Positions 11,201-22,200 of a stretch of DNA of 64,000 nucleotides are shown here, piece by piece. This DNA comes from Bryoerythrophyllum caledonicum (taxonomy: Eukaryota; Streptophyta; Bryopsida; Pottiales; Pottiaceae). A program made the translations under genes and the position numbers. Each line of letters starts with the position of its first letter. Within the stretch, counting starts at the first letter, position 1. The stretch lies in the NCBI GenBank assembly GCA_963971425.1, contig OZ020514.1:18511406-18575405 (forward strand), written 5' to 3'. The notes below the pieces were generated by a model. It was given only the letters and a program-made list of their open reading frames with translations, searched no databases and had not been told where the DNA came from.

Positions 11201-11504
11201 AATAAAATATGGGAGATATTCTTGTTTAAAAAGAGGCTTTGTTTGCAAAAAAAGAAAATACCTTTGCTTGTGTCCCCAAAAAAAAAACCTAACATTGCAG
11301 TTGTACACTAAAATCAATGATTAGGTACCTTTTCAACTAGTAAAACAATGTACATATATAGAGGTAAATGCTTGTTTTGTTTTTCTTGTTAAGCAATAGC
11401 GTAAAAAATACCAAATCCAACCAAATTGATTTCATATTTTTCATAATGTAAAGTATTAAATTTCATATTTTTCATATTGTAAATTTCTCCCCTTCTCCAA
11501 AATG

Positions 11505-11600
11505 TAAATTATTTAAATTTGGGAGATGAAGTACAATCTATTTAGAAACTCGAAGCATAATACACAAAGATCGGCCACTACCATAATAATTGTTTGTGTG
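11505..11600. repeat. Dispersed repeat B, copy 2
   Basis: TTTAAATTTGGGAGATGAAG, then TTTAGAAACTCG and CATAATACACAAAGATCGGC, aligning with copy 1 at 11030-11200. Confidence 0.7.
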
Positions 11601-11959
11601 AAAAAAGAAAATTGTTGATTGTGTGCTTGAACAAAGAAAATCTTTCATTGTTAAAACAGAAAACCTTCGCTTATTTTTTTTTAATGCTTTTTGTGCGTAA
11701 AAAAAACCCCCCTTCGCTTGCTTGCTTGTTCTTTTGTAGCGATAGCGTAAGACATACTAAAATATTACTGAAGTGATTTCATAATTTTCCAATGAAAATT
11801 GATTTAGATATGACTTTTTGATTAAGGCAGTGGTAATGAGATATGAGTCGTATGGATTTATCCCCATTTGTAAAGGCTTTGGGATAAATATGTGGTGTAA
11901 AAATGAAAAACCTTTGCCTGTCTGCGTAAAAATAAATTATCTTTGCTTGTGTAAAAAAA

Positions 11960-12490
11960 TTGAAGGGTTACCAGGGTAGGGTTTTTGGGTCAGGGTTTCG
12001 GATCTATGGTTTGGATCCAGAGTATAGAGTCTTTGGTTTTTGGGTCAGGATTTAGAGTCTATGGTTTTGGATTCAGGATTTAGGGTCTATGGTTTTGCGT
12101 TGAGGGTTTAGAGTCTATGGTTTTGGATCCAGGGTTTAGAGTCTATGGTTTTGGATCCAGGGTTTAGGGTCTATGGTTTAAAGTCCAAGGTTTAGGGTCT
12201 AAGGTTTTGGATCGAGGATTTAGGGTATATGGTTTTGAGTCCTGGGTTTAGGGTGTATGGTTTAAAGTCCAAGGTTTAGGGTCTAAGGTTTTGGATCGAG
12301 GGTTTAGGGTATATGGTTTTGAGTCCAGGGTTTAGGGTCTATGGTTTAAAGTCCAAGGTTCAAGGTCTATGGTTTTGGATCCAAGATTTAGGGTCTATGG
12401 TTTTGGTCGAGGGTTTAGGATCTATGGTTTTTGGATCTGTGGTTTTGGATCTAGAATTTAGAGTCTATGGTTTTGGATCCAGGGTATAGG
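11960..12490 (+). repeat. Degenerate minisatellite of about 28-30 bp with TTTAGGG cores
   Basis: More than a dozen imperfect units such as GGGTTTAGGGTCTATGGTTT followed by TGGATCCA. The TTTAGGG heptamer is the plant telomere repeat unit, here embedded in a longer period. A shorter outlier of the same kind lies at 10910-10990 (GGGTTTCTAGG.., GGGTTTAGGGAC). Confidence 0.85.
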
Positions 12491-12529
12491 GTCCAAGGAT
12501 TGGAGGATTTTGAGATGCTTGGACTATCA

Positions 12530-12670
12530 TGTATTTCTTTAGAAATTTATTCTTTTGTCCAAAATTTAAATAATTTATTTTGGAAGTTCAAACGCAATTA
12601 TTTTAGACCCTGGAATCGTAATACAAAAAGAGCAGCCACTACCTGTGTTTGTGCCCTTAAAAAAATTATT
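12530..12670. repeat. Dispersed repeat B, copy 3
   Basis: Begins with the GATGCTTGGACTATCATGTA segment also found at about 10991, then TTTTGGAAGTTCAAACGCAA and CTACCTGTGTTTGTGCCC, collinear with copy 1. Confidence 0.65.
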
Positions 12671-12723
12671 ATTGGTTTCGAGAACGTGCATGAAATAAAA
12701 TGACATTTGCTTGCTTAACCCCT

Positions 12724-13290
12724 AAAGGCCGAAGTGTCCCTTGAGGGGACAATTTTATTTGGGGCAGGTTCCATAAATTGGAAAAAAAACTATTTTTTAT
12801 AAAACTTTATACTTGATTGTCCCTGATATGAGCTCCATAAAAAAAATAAAAAAATAAAAAAAATAAATAAATAAATAATATATATATATATATATATATA
12901 TATTTATTTATTTTTAATTTTAATTTTAATTAATTAATTTATTTATTTTTAAATTTTTATTTATTTTTTCAATTTTGTTTGGATTCATGGTTTGAAAATT
13001 AGACTTAGCACTCAAAGTTAGAAATGGGGACTCTAAGCAACTCCAAAATTTTGCCTGGAGTCTCTATTAACATTGAGATTTTCCATGCATGTAGAGAATA
13101 TTTCCTTCTTTGTCTTTAGTTTATTAAAACATTTTAACTCAAGTCAAACATTTTGAGACATTTTGGGCAAGCGCGGAAAATAATTTCATCTTTTCTGCAT
13201 AAAACTTAGAAATCTTCATATTTTCCACTTTTTATTTCTTCAAAAGAAATATGTGGTGTTAACCTTTTTATTGACTGTTTAGATTATCAT
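12724..13290. repeat. Dispersed repeat A, copy 2, interrupted by an AT microsatellite
   Basis: Collinear with copy 1 at 10196-10680: GTGTCCCTTGAGGGGACAAT, then TTAGCACTCAAAGTTAGAAA, GGGACTCTAAGCAACTCC and an AT-rich tail. An AT-only inverted repeat (12838-12970) sits in the middle and is missing from copy 1. Confidence 0.7.
12838..12970. repeat. AT-only inverted repeat around a (TA)n core
   Basis: AAATAAATAAATAAATAAT arms lead into (TA)n and out through TATTTATTTATTTTT. The whole 130 bp is A/T only and largely self-complementary, so it could extrude as a cruciform. It may be the decayed body of a short foldback element. Confidence 0.8.
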
Positions 13291-13594
13291 TCTAAAACAT
13301 ATCAAATTCTCAAGAAAATAAAATGTGAATTGACTCCATGCATACTTGTTGTCAATATGCTACACCCCTTCAATACCTCTAAAAATTGGTGGATAGGGAA
13401 CTAACATCATGCTTAACACAATGATAAGAGATTTAGACCTTGAGTAGTGCAAAAATTTAACACCAAGTGAAGTCAAAGTCTGCTGATCCAGTCAATGTAG
13501 GGAAGAAAATGAACTATTTTCTTGACTTCAAACACTATAATCTTTCGGTCCGTGCGGTCAAAGGGTATGAAATTTCGTGAGTATGTTACTTAGT

Positions 13595-13764
13595 AAGTCT
13601 TAATGGAGATCCTATGGTCAAAAGGATAAATATAAAGTTTTATTTCCTACCTTAGTCATTGCACTAGAATGAACAATTTAAGTCTTTATGGAGATCCTAT
13701 GGTCAAAAGGATAAATATAAAGTTATATTTCCTACCTTAGTCATTGCACTAGAATGAACAATTT
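13595..13764 (+). repeat. 85-bp tandem duplication
   Basis: Units at 13595-13679 and 13680-13764 begin AAGTCTTAATGGAGATCC and AAGTCTTTATGGAGATCC and end GAATGAACAATTT. They differ at only a few positions, so the duplication is young relative to the surrounding DNA. Confidence 0.95.
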
Positions 13765-13769
13765 TGAAT

Positions 13770-14330
13770 TGTCTTTGGTGAGAAAATGCCTTGGGCCTAT
13801 AGGAGTTTATCGAAAGGCCTTGTGTTTATAAGAAAAGAATGCCTTTGGTTGTAAACACATCAAAATACCAATCACCGCTTAGGGTACATATATTGGATGT
13901 TAAGTATTAGCCGGGTGTAATGGGAAGGAAGTGGGTTGGATATACCTGAACTGAATAGGCTTTGGAATACTAAAATAGAAAATATCATTGATTGAGTCAA
14001 TGTCCTGGAATAAAGGAAATTGGATTGTTGACAAATAAACCCTTTGCTAGTGTCAATGCGTAAGGCACATGTTTTAATTCATTTCCACCCAACATTTATA
14101 AAAATAAAATAATGCATGGTCTGCATGGCGGGGATTTACGTTTAAGGTGAACCGCCTGGGGTACATGCATTCCAGGGTGTTGGATTTCACGTAATGTCAT
14201 GAGTTTCTAGTTATATTTAAGTCCATTGAATTCATTTGGAGGCTCATCATTCGAGGAAGTACTTCTTGTTACCATAAATATCCGATTATCATTTGGAAGC
14301 GAACGACGTCAACTTCAGCCGACAACAATC
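13770..14330. other. Gene-free stretch
   Basis: No coding region, RNA gene or clear repeat is seen. The DNA is AT-rich with short frames only. Confidence 0.5.
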
Positions 14331-14332
14331 AA

Positions 14333-14644
14333 ATGCTAGTCTACCCTCACTCTCACATGCCACACTCACCTTCCTCTTCCTCTTCCCCATCCTTATTCTT
14401 TCTTTCTCCTCCCTTGCTCAAGCTTGCCATAGCCTCTCTTCCTCTTCGCCATAGCCGTTTTCTGTTTTTGTGGTTGTTTTTTGCCGTCACTCTCATCGCC
14501 TTTGCCGTCTTTACCGCGGTCTTTCTCTATTGTTTTTCTTCTTTCTATGTTCGCAATTTGTCCTGCGTTGTGTTCTTCATTTTCATCTTCATGCTTGTAA
14601 CTAGAGAGCGCTTCGTTGTAACTAGAGACAGGTTGAACCGATGA
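14333..14644 (+). CDS. Doubtful 103-codon hydrophobic ORF
   Basis: Starts with ATG after a GC-richer segment. The product has a Ser/Pro-rich N-terminus (residues 5-25) and two or three Leu/Phe/Val-rich segments (about 40-65 and 70-92) that could span a membrane. It lies in a C/T-rich stretch, which alone can give Ser, Pro, Leu and Phe codons, so the hydrophobicity may be a base-composition effect. It precedes the exon series at 15.2 kb and might be a 5' UTR or first exon. No family is recognised. Confidence 0.2.
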   Translation: MLVYPHSHMPHSPSSSSSPSLFFLSPPLLKLAIASLPLRHSRFLFLWLFFAVTLIAFAVFTAVFLYCFSSFYVRNLSCVVFFIFIFMLVTRERFVVTRDRLNR

Positions 14645-15193
14645 GGCGCAACAAAGACGTGCGTCTGCATGCGAGCAGGAGCGATAAGGTGCAATCTTCT
14701 ATGATCTTCTGTGATCTTCTTAGGTGAGCACTGTGGACGACATACTAGCAACAAGAAGATCAGATCTTGTTTTTAGGTATGTTGAATTTTCCATTCCTCA
14801 TTAAAAATTATATTTGTTGACTAGATAGAATTAAGTGAGCTGCTTCTAGGTTACACTGTGTTCATTTCTTGGAAATTGCCTTGGTTTCTCTTAGTTTTAA
14901 TTCTATAAATGGCTTGCATGCAGCAAATTTGCTAGCCATCTTGATATGCTGAGATGGTGTGTTGAAATTTTGAATTTCATTCAATACTAAGTTAGTTGAT
15001 TGATTAGAATGAAGTGAACTACTTTCAGGTTTCATGTAAGTTCATTCAAAGATAATCGATTTGGTTTCTCCAAGTCCAAAGCTTTAGATGGTTTCAAGGT
15101 CTGGTGTTTAGAAATTGTGATTTGGGTCTGGAATCATCAATGTTGAGGCAACCTATTGAATTAGGTCTATACTCCGTAGAGTTTATAATTGGC

Positions 15194-15247
15194 AAGGATA
15201 GCAGTGGCGATCAGTGAATCAAATCCGACGCCGGAGTGGCTAAACCA
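15194..15247 (+). CDS. Exon-like segment joined in phase to the exon at 16016
   Basis: A short open frame reads ARIAVAISESNPTPEWLNQ and ends at a GTAAGT donor (15248). The next acceptor (TTTTTGCAG ending at 16015) continues the same frame: the last codon is split CA|A, giving Gln. The in-phase junction across a 768-bp gap, and the protein-like sequence on both sides, support a true ancestral intron. The 5' end of the exon is not determined. Product unrecognised. Confidence 0.55.
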
Positions 15248-16015
15248 GTAAGTATTTCTTTGTTCATTCATATTTGAACTATTCATATACTTCCATATAC
15301 GTGAATCCGTATGTTAAGTGACCATATATACGCCCAAAATGTAGTCAACATCGGGCGCGCACCGAATGTCTCGGTTGGGATCAAGTGCGTGCCCGATACC
15401 TAAGTCCAAATTGGCAGCTCGTTCGATCTCCACTAAAAAATCAAGAGCACACCCAATCCCCCAATGGACATGAGGTGCTCTCAAAATCTTCGAGTGATGA
15501 TCGGGAGGGCACACGATATGCAATGATATCGGGAGCACTCTCAATCTCTTTCGTAATAGTTTGCTCCCACGATCTCATAAGAGATCTCGAGAGTGCGTTT
15601 GATCAATAAAGTGGCGGTCGAGACCGCTCAAGAACTCCTTGTAAAGATCGGGAGTGCGCCCTATCTCTTGGTTGAAATCAGGAGCGCACCCGACTCCCAT
15701 TTGACATCATTTGCAGTCCCAATCTCCCATTGATGATCAAGAACCAGCGCGATCTCTTACGATATTGACTGCGCCCTCGATCTCTAATTGGAAAACAAGT
15801 AATTGATTGATGTGACAGTGGAGATCGTGAGCGCGCTCGATCTCCTTGTGATGATTGGAAGCGCACCCGGTCCCAGATTTGATCGGGAGCAACCCCGATG
15901 TCTTGTTCGTAATCCGGTGCGCTCTCGTTCTCTGGCATGAATCTCAATTTAAGATTGCAATTTCAGAATCATGTGACTTGTTCTTAATAGCCTTGTTCTT
16001 GGTTCATTTTTGCAG
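15248..16015 (+). other. Predicted intron filled with palindrome-family repeats
   Basis: Bounded by GTAAGT and TTTTTGCAG. From 15350 to 15935 it carries about a dozen degenerate units of the GATCGGG..CCCGATC family at roughly 40-50 bp spacing, for example GATCGGGAGTGCGCCCTATC (about 15646) and GATCGTGAGCGCGCTCGATC (about 15824). Confidence 0.6.
15350..15935. repeat. Palindrome-family cluster 3 (largest)
   Basis: Degenerate tandem units with consensus near GATCGGGAGCGCNCCCGATC separated by 20-30 bp of variable spacer. Both orientations look alike because the unit is self-complementary. Long apparent frames crossing this block (15314-15947, either strand) are by-products of the repeat and are not genes. 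Confidence 0.85.
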
Positions 16016-17383
16016 AGCCAACCGTGAAGCGTTAAAGAATGTGCCAAAGGAGTTGCTCCTAGTGAGGCTTAAACCTGCGATCAGTTGCAAATTGCTCACA
16101 ATGCCATATCAAGGAGACCCAAAATCGCAGCCTATTGCCTTTTACCTTGCCGAGATGACCAAGGAATGGAGTCTGGAGTTGGGGATGGAAGTGGCTTATG
16201 GAAGAACGTTTGTCCCACTGGTCATCCTGATTGAGGACAAAAAACAACGCAATGGACCGCCATGCTTATTACTGACCAAAGACAGTCAAGTTCTGGGACT
16301 GTACTAAATTCATTCAGCGAAACACGTCCTTGCAATCGTCACTGAAATTGTAGCATCAACAAACGCAACAAAAATGTTTGGTATAGCTCTACCCACCGCA
16401 CGATAAAATTATTTGCTCTACAAAAATGTGGAGCAGTTGGGATTCTTTCCCGATGGCGACAGTGTCGACCTAGGTGACTTGTGTGATATCAGGGCTGAAA
16501 TGATGGCGGGTGTCGTTGCAAAAAACAACGGTGAAGAAAGCCAGCGGCGTCCTTCAATCACCCTTCCAAAGCGGAAGAGAGCTGCAACATTCGGTGGTCC
16601 GGCTGTGGCAGAGGAACCGATCAAGATGAAGTTGGCCAGGAAGAAACCCGAAGCCAAAACTGCTGAGGGTATGACATTGGCCAAAGCTGTGAATCTTACC
16701 CACTCCGCTGTTGCGAAATTCACTACAAAGGAGCTCCTGCAGTTGCGTGACTTTTTTCGTGATGGAGTTTGCCCCGCTGCACATATTCGGCCAGCGCCCT
16801 TTCAAGATCAAGGACGATCCAAGTGAACCAGACCTTCTTGTCGATATTGAGAACCTATACAGAGCGCCGACACCAACAATCGTGTACCGGCCTCTTTTAT
16901 TGGCGCGAGTGGAAGCTTTAGCCACGTAGAAGAGGACGATTTTCTCCTTCAACATGGCGCTGCAACATGTCTTTGTGATGTCGATACGGGGACCTCCTAC
17001 TCTAGTTGATGACCCGAACACGGAAGACAAAGCTGTGGAGTACTTTAAAGAACAACCAAGACGGGATGAAATCAACAGGAATACACTTTTATATAATAGG
17101 AGGTCAACATGGTGTCGCAGCTCACAGACAGCTCCTTGAAGAAGGTAGCCTCGGTGATCGCGACGCCGCTAGTGCCCGTAAGTACTTTGTCATGATATGG
17201 TGGACCAAGAACAAGTCATTCAACTAGCTCACGCACTTTAACAAGTTCTTAAACCAAGACCTTGCTGGTAATCAGAAGGAAGGAAATTATTTAAATCAGA
17301 TGCAAACAGCTCAAAGATGGTGGAACGAGCTCGGCAACCCGTTGCCCAAACGGAATGGTGCCCTGAACACGAAAGGATTCAAT
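16016..17383 (+). pseudogene. Unrecognised multi-exon gene, central part, decayed
   Basis: The exon opens in phase with 15194-15247 and reads to 16307 (97 codons, e.g. VRLKPAISCKLLTMPYQGD). Protein-like sequence continues in other frames: 16413-16826 with a basic segment (TLPKRKRAA) and KFTTKELLQLRDFFRDGV; 16770-17139 with HIFGQRPFKIKDD and DIENLYRAP; and 17006-17383 with IIGGQHGVAAHRQLLEEGS and MQTAQRWWNELGNPLP. The last segment ends at a GTAAGT donor (17384). The GGQH..A motif faintly resembles the DGQHR motif of ParB-like domains; this is too weak for a call. Several frame changes and internal stops indicate a decayed copy. Confidence 0.5.
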
Positions 17384-17538
17384 GTAAGTTGTACTATTCC
17401 ATTCAGATATTTGAGGTTCATCTTTTCCACTCAGTTTTCCAAATTTTTTTATTCAATGTTTTTGCATTACTTCAGGATCGGGGGCTCGTCCGATCTTCTC
17501 TCTCAATTAAAAATGTAATTATTGCATTTCATCCTTTG

Positions 17539-18706
17539 AGGCGTTTCTTGAGAAGCTCAGCGCATGTTTCTCAGAAAACAAACCACGCACTCTGGATCTC
17601 GATAAAGGTAGTGAAGCGCCAAAACTGCCATTGCTGTACGTTCCAAATTCTCTCTTCCAACAATGGGTCCAAGTTAGGAAGTTATACATCGACGGACTAC
17701 TTCCCAATCCATAGAACAATGATCCAGGAGTCCTTTTTGTGAGTGTTGATGAAAAAGACGACGACAAAACAGCCTCGACATTGACTGCATCAAAAAGTTG
17801 TTCTTTGAAGCTGGCGAAGAACAGGGAGTCTTAGGCACTGACAAAGTTCAATCTACGGGATCAGTATGGATTGACAAATGGTGAGTGTCAGAAGATGGCC
17901 GATATGGTGATGCGGAAAGTTATTTCCGTGAAATCCTTGAAGGGACTAAAGAAGTCGGCTGTTCTCATGAGACTTAAGGACCTCTGCTTCATTGAGAGGA
18001 GGCTGAGAGTATTAAAGAACGAGCTCATGTACGACTTTGAGGGGAAGCCGCTTCCACAGAAGAAGGTAGAAGAACCGTATATAAAAGAGGAGTACAAGAA
18101 ATTTGCTGCTATCCAGAAGATTACCGAGCAAGTACTTCTGAGCTGGTACAACAGACTGAGTCAAGACGAGGGTGGTCTAATATTCTTTTCAAAGCGGACT
18201 GCCAATATGAACCCTTCTCATAAGACTGATGACATTGCACCCTTGCTAAAGACTATTTTCAGCAGCTCAAGGACAGTGAGAAGGATAATGCTGGTAGTCG
18301 CGGCGCATCTAGAGAAGAACCTGAAGAGTTGATCGAATCCTACTCTTGAGTCAAGACCCTGGATAGGAAAAATAGTGATTTGAAGATAATCTTAAGAGAC
18401 GAGAGCCTGAGGAACATCAACGCGAAGAATTTGAAGCAGATCTATATTTACTACTTCGTCAACCGAGGGCAGCGCAGATTCAAAGAACCATCCGTCCCGA
18501 AGCAAGAGATAGTCAAATGCTTCACGGCAATGGAGAGTAGGAATAAGCATAATTTCAGAAGAGCGCGTAGTCTAGGTGTGTGTATTACTGACCGCGCTGG
18601 TTTGGTTGTGTTTGTAAACTTGCTCAATGATAAGGATCGGAATTATCTTCAAGGCCCTGTTTGGGATTATACGCCAACAGTTTACCTCACTTCGTTGGCC
18701 GAGTAG
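17539..18706 (+). pseudogene. Unrecognised multi-exon gene, C-terminal half, decayed
   Basis: After an intron that contains GATCGGGGGCTCGTCCGATC (17476-17495), coding-like sequence resumes at about 17539 (FLEKLSACFSENKPRTLDLD, then LFQQWVQVRKLYIDGLLP). The longest clean frame is 17871-18332 (153 codons), rich in Lys and Glu and likely helical (GLKKSAVLMRLKDLCFIERR). A further frame at 18380-18706 (108 codons) includes GVCITDRAGLVVFVNLLND. No family is recognised. Orientation, spacing and splice-like boundaries tie it to the exons at 15.2-17.4 kb. Confidence 0.45.
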
Positions 18707-18843
18707 TGGCAAAACCGCTACTGGTTGAGCCAACCTTACCCCTGTACTTCAACTTCATCTTCGGAAGGACTCAAGACAACGCAGCTGAGGCAAGCTTTTG
18801 AGATTAATTCGGGCCCGATCTGCAGTTTCATCCTTTGTGAAAT

Positions 18844-19220
18844 GTGAAGGACTTTGAAAGCGGTTCGCCAAATTGTGATCATGTCAAGCATGCCAACTTC
18901 AACGTTGGCGCGGTGGACAAATTGATTGGTGTACTTTGCCGTCGCAACGTTGTTATTATCAACGTCGGAGCTAGTTCTACGATTACCTGGATATCCTTGG
19001 TAAGATTGATGTCATCATTTGTCATTTTTATCATTCTTGCTCTTGAAGTCTTTAGCGGTGTTGTTCATGTACCTTCATTCGACACGAGTCTTTTTTTGCT
19101 GACCAAAAGGCACTAGAGTTGTGGAGGTTGTGTTCTCAGCACCAGACAAAGTCTTCGCTTTTAAGAATTCTAAGGAATTTTGGGATGCTTGTCGGAATCC
19201 GTTCCCACAAGGTTTCGGAA
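18844..19220 (+). pseudogene. Two exon-like segments ending the 15-19 kb gene part
   Basis: A frame from 18844 reads CDHVKHANFNVGAVDKLIGV and VVIINVGASSTITWISL, then meets a GTAAGA donor at about 18999. After an AAAAG acceptor (about 19110) a frame reads TRVVEVVFSAPDKVFAFKNS followed by KEFWDACRNPFPQGFGS and a stop at about 19222. These strings look like real protein but I cannot assign them. DNA after 19225 switches to CCGGA-rich retroelement-like sequence. Confidence 0.45.
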
Positions 19221-19224
19221 GTTA

Positions 19225-22200
19225 ACCTAAAAATATCACAAAAACAAAAAAGACCCGTGTTAAATGAAGAGGTTAGAAAGATAGATTAATACAGTAGGAA
19301 AGTAGAAAAACTAATAAGACGTATAGGGGGAGGGCAAGTTCCTTAAAAGCTCTAACGAAATGCTAATTCCGGAGGATCAGATGCAATCGGATCTGGCAAA
19401 ACCGTCACGACCGGAACGCTCCGGAAGCATCTGGACCCGGAAGCAATCCGGAAACCGGAAGCTCCATCATGACTGCAACAACCCTCAATTGTCATCTGTA
19501 CGCCGACATGGGTATAAGAGAAGAAGACTATTTTTGTCATCTCCCACTTCTTTGCTCGCTCTCTATCTTTCTCTCTTCCTCCTCCCTACTTCTTGTCTTC
19601 TTGTTGTCTTAGTCCGGAAGTGTTTCTAGTAGAGAGAGTTTTGGGTGAAGTCAATGCGTGCAAGTGTGATTGGAGAGACTGTGAGGTAATAAAGACAATT
19701 TTATGTAGATATGGCGGATGAGGGACCTTCATAGGCAACCTGGGGTACTACAATGCTGCCATCGGTGCAGCGGGTGTCGCCAGTGCTACCGACGGATCCA
19801 GAGGAGCTCAGAGTCCTCGAGCACCATCTCGACAAGACGTGAAGGCGGCAGAGCGGAAGGACGAGATCTTGGGGGACTAATTCACGAAGCAAGCCGACCC
19901 GTAGGAAGGGTATAGCACCGACGACTTGCGGCACCAAGACGCCCAAATCGTGGTAAGATTTCTAAATCCCATTTTCCACTTGGAGAAACCCAAACGGGTG
20001 GTTTCTAAATGGGAAGCAAGCATCCTAAGGTCTATGAGGGAAAAATTGAGGATAGATTGGGCGTCGCTTATGAGCAATATGATCACCCGGATGGTAAAGG
20101 ATCTCTAGAAAGTAAAAAAGTCTAGAATCCCCCTACCCTCTTAACTCACCCACCTCTATGCACGGCACGACAACCTTATGCTGCAGGAGCAAGACGAGTA
20201 CGAAGAGTTGCTGAGCATCCAGACCTACAGTGGACCGGAGCCAACATCAGACAAAGAAGGCATGGAGATAGTAGAAATTCCAACACTGGAGCCAATTCTC
20301 CATCCCCGGAAGAGGAGCCGGTCTGTGCAGAGGGAGTTGGCGTCCGGACCCGCTACGTCTAGCCAGCCTGTGGATACGCAACAAGCCCACAAAACCCCCG
20401 CGCCAGTTCTTAGAGAAGGTCGTGTGCCGCCGGTGGAGCCACCAACACTCACACGGATAACCAACCAGACGTGCAGGAGCTCATCCATCACATGGGATGG
20501 CGGGATGCCCTCCTTTGCCAGTCTGAGGTAAGACACGTGAGCATCCTTGACCGTATTCGACAGGAGCTGAAGGTGGAGAAGTTGGCCGACATACCAACAC
20601 AGATCGAAAAGCTCCAGAAGAACACTCGCCGACTTCGGACACTGGAGGATCAGCAGGCGGCCATAATCCGGAGTCTCGACTAGTTTGTAGAGTAGCTGGA
20701 TAAGACGGAGACGGCCCTAGCGGAAGCCAAGGTGATGCGGAAGGAAGCGGAAGATTGTGCGAATGCCTCAGTCCACGCCTTGGCCGAGGTCCGAGCAACT
20801 CTTGCTTTTCCGGTTGACATTGTCAACCGCACTCTCCTCTTCACCGAGCAGCTAGAGAAGGAAGACAAGTTGAATAGGGTTCAGATCATCACGTTCTTCT
20901 ACAACCATGGCAGGAAGATGGAGAAGATCTGGAGCCGGATGCAGGAGTTGGTAGAAAACGTGTCTCCGGAACGACCGAAGACCCAGGGTATCCAAGCACC
21001 GGAGGACCGGTCCTTTCCAGTCCGAGTCCGGACCACATCGAATGAAGACGGACCCTCGGGAGTGCATCCGGAGCCCACCGGAAAACAGAATGGAGTCGCA
21101 ACCACGCCGGATTCCGTTGCACCGATGAGCTCGAGGCCCCTGGGCGACCCTAACACATGTACGGACAAGCATTGGACAGAGGTACTACCGGAGGTGAGTC
21201 TGGAAGAGACGCCCTCTCTTATCCAGCCTACACCTACCCCTTCCTCAGCGGGCTGCTGGAAGTCGACACGTCTACAAGCACGGCGTTTGGTGACGGATCC
21301 TCCGAGCCTAAGCGCGAATTTCCAGGTATTCGCTGGAGCATCGGAGGCTACTACGGTGGATTCCACCACGGAAACAGCTCAACCGGTGGGACCACTGGCA
21401 CTACCTTCTGGATCCAGATCAGCGAGACTACCGGTAGCCACGACACCCTAGAGGAAGAAGATTGGCAAGGCCAAAGCGGAAGGGTCCACAAGGCGTACCA
21501 GCCCAAGATTCAAAAATATTGGATCACCCCTTAGTTAGATCTAAGATTAGAATTAGGAGCAGCTTAGTGATCTAGGTTAGGTAGCGATTAACGATGGGGC
21601 TCAGAGTTGCACCCAACTAGATTAACCCAGAAATTAAGACATTTTGTAAGTTCCCGGACTTCAGCAAATTTCCGGATGTCCGGATTTTGGACCTGGGAAT
21701 TTTGGATCTGAGATTTGATTTCGAGATTTTTTGGGATAAGATCCTTACTGTTATGATAAGATTCTCCGGATTTTTTGAGGATAGTCTAAGACTAGGATAA
21801 GGAAACTTAGTCAGTACTTAATAGATGAGTTTTAGCAAATTCATCATCTTGTTTTCTTACGTCAAATATATTTCAAACCTATTACTAGATTTGCTTCCTA
21901 GTTCTTGTGGCGAGAAGTGTTATCTTTGTGAGGGAAGGGATCTGTTGTGGTAAGAATTATTGTGTAGAAGTTCTTTGGAAGTGAGTGGTACTTTGCTTTA
22001 TTTAAGAGTGAGCCGGTTGGAATCTACATTGGGAGAACGCCCGGAAGAGCTCGAGGTGTATTGCAGAGGTGTTCCTGGTAGTCTCCAGGGTCCGGAAGAA
22101 GCCAAGAGGGGAAGAGATGAACCGCAGAGGTCTTCCTGGTTGTCTCTAGGGCACAATAGAATCCGTATGAATCCAGATTCCGGTCGAGGCTGGAGTTTAT

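Noticed and set aside
15314-15947. Long frames on both strands across the palindrome cluster
   Set aside because: They follow the repeat period and translate the same self-complementary unit; intron borders enclose them.
18844-19220. DNA methyltransferase domain
   Set aside because: Strings such as VVFSAPDKVFAF suggested it, but no (D/N)PP(Y/W) or SAM-binding motif is visible.
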